From SZUA-287 sp036397975 (GTDB lineage: Bacteria > Bacteroidota > Ignavibacteria > UBA10030 > UBA6906): a stretch of 33,592 bases of DNA. A program made the position numbers and the translations under genes. Below the pieces are notes generated by a model, which made no database searches, was not told the DNA's origin, and saw only the letters and a program-made list of their open reading frames with translations. Below, piece by piece: positions 33,394-33,592 of this stretch (positions within the stretch are counted from its first letter, which is position 1; the number at the start of each line of letters is the position of its first letter). The DNA lies in contig DASWHW010000088.1 in assembly GCA_036397975.1 (NCBI GenBank), positions 1-33,592 on the forward strand. Direction: 5' to 3'.

Positions 33394-33592
33394 ATGAATA
33401 AAGAAGTCTTTGTCTTCACTGCAATGTTGCTGCCATTGCTGGTTTCCGCACAGCAATTGCGCTCGCTCAGTCCCGACATTGAACGCCGGATCGACTCGCT
33501 TCTTCAGATCATGACAATCGAGGAAAAACTCGGCCAACTCAACCAGGTGGGACCTCGGTGGAATTCGGAAACGGAGGAACCGGAGCGAAGCT
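33394..33592 (+). CDS. GH3 beta-glucosidase, 3' partial
   Basis: The gene is cut by the window end; 66 residues are visible. The ATG at 33394 has AAAAGG 7 bases upstream. It opens a signal peptide (MNKEVFVFTAMLLPLLVSAQ), followed by the GH3 N-terminal signature IERRIDSLLQIMTIEEKLGQ and LNQVG. GH3 enzymes release terminal beta-glucose (among other sugars), and GH3 beta-glucosidases that cleave sophorose or short beta-1,2-glucooligosaccharides accompany GH144 in known beta-1,2-glucan loci. The signal peptide puts it in the periplasm. It starts 33 bases after the esterase stop, likely the same transcript. The catalytic part is outside the window, so activity cannot be judged. Confidence 0.87.
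   Translation, partial: MNKEVFVFTAMLLPLLVSAQQLRSLSPDIERRIDSLLQIMTIEEKLGQLNQVGPRWNSETEEPERS

Overview
All supported genes in this window lie on the + strand. They form a dense carbohydrate-utilisation region from an FCB-group bacterium, most likely Ignavibacteriota or a close relative (Chlorobi/Kryptoniota-like); this assignment is inference. Four secreted proteins end in the FPNPFNPST-type type IX secretion (T9SS) sorting domain, there is a PorV/PorQ-family protein and a TonB-dependent receptor, and several genes have clear Shine-Dalgarno sites. A near-consensus sigma70 promoter (TTGACA-N17-TACAAT) argues against a typical Bacteroidales or Flavobacteriales genome. No tRNA, rRNA, CRISPR, insertion sequence or phage gene was seen.

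Unit A (1-7114) looks beta-mannoside directed: a 5'-truncated secreted multidomain protein, a cytoplasmic GH2 beta-mannosidase, a TIM-barrel sugar isomerase/epimerase-like protein and a GH130 phosphorylase/hydrolase. The last three are overlapping or translationally coupled, and the unit closes with an intrinsic terminator.

A control region (7115-7370) carries a strong promoter whose -10 box overlaps a perfect LacI-type palindrome; a second palindrome lies 48 bp downstream. It drives a LacI-family regulator (7371-8390), which is therefore probably autoregulated together with what follows.

Unit B (8391 to the window end) is, by family content, probably a beta-1,2-glucan (or related beta-glucan) utilisation locus. 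In order it holds: a secreted protein with two CBM9-like domains; an outer-membrane trio (TonB-dependent receptor, 1087-residue secreted protein with a variant sorting tail, PorV/PorQ-like barrel); a cytoplasmic GH94 phosphorylase; a T9SS-exported GH144; a T9SS-exported SGNH hydrolase; a second GH144 without sorting domain; a GH43-like propeller with discoidin and Fn3 domains; a large exported (alpha/alpha)6-barrel protein; a signal-less GH2; a lipoprotein esterase; and the start of a GH3 beta-glucosidase.

Inferred pathway: surface GH144 and SGNH trim the glucan, oligosaccharides enter through the TonB receptor, periplasmic GH144/GH3/GH43-like/barrel enzymes shorten them, and cytoplasmic GH94 and GH2 finish. 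No SusD-like protein and no inner-membrane sugar transporter is encoded in the window. The most interesting points are this SusD-less architecture, the split sorting of the GH144 pair with an SGNH enzyme between them, and the unassigned barrel enzyme.
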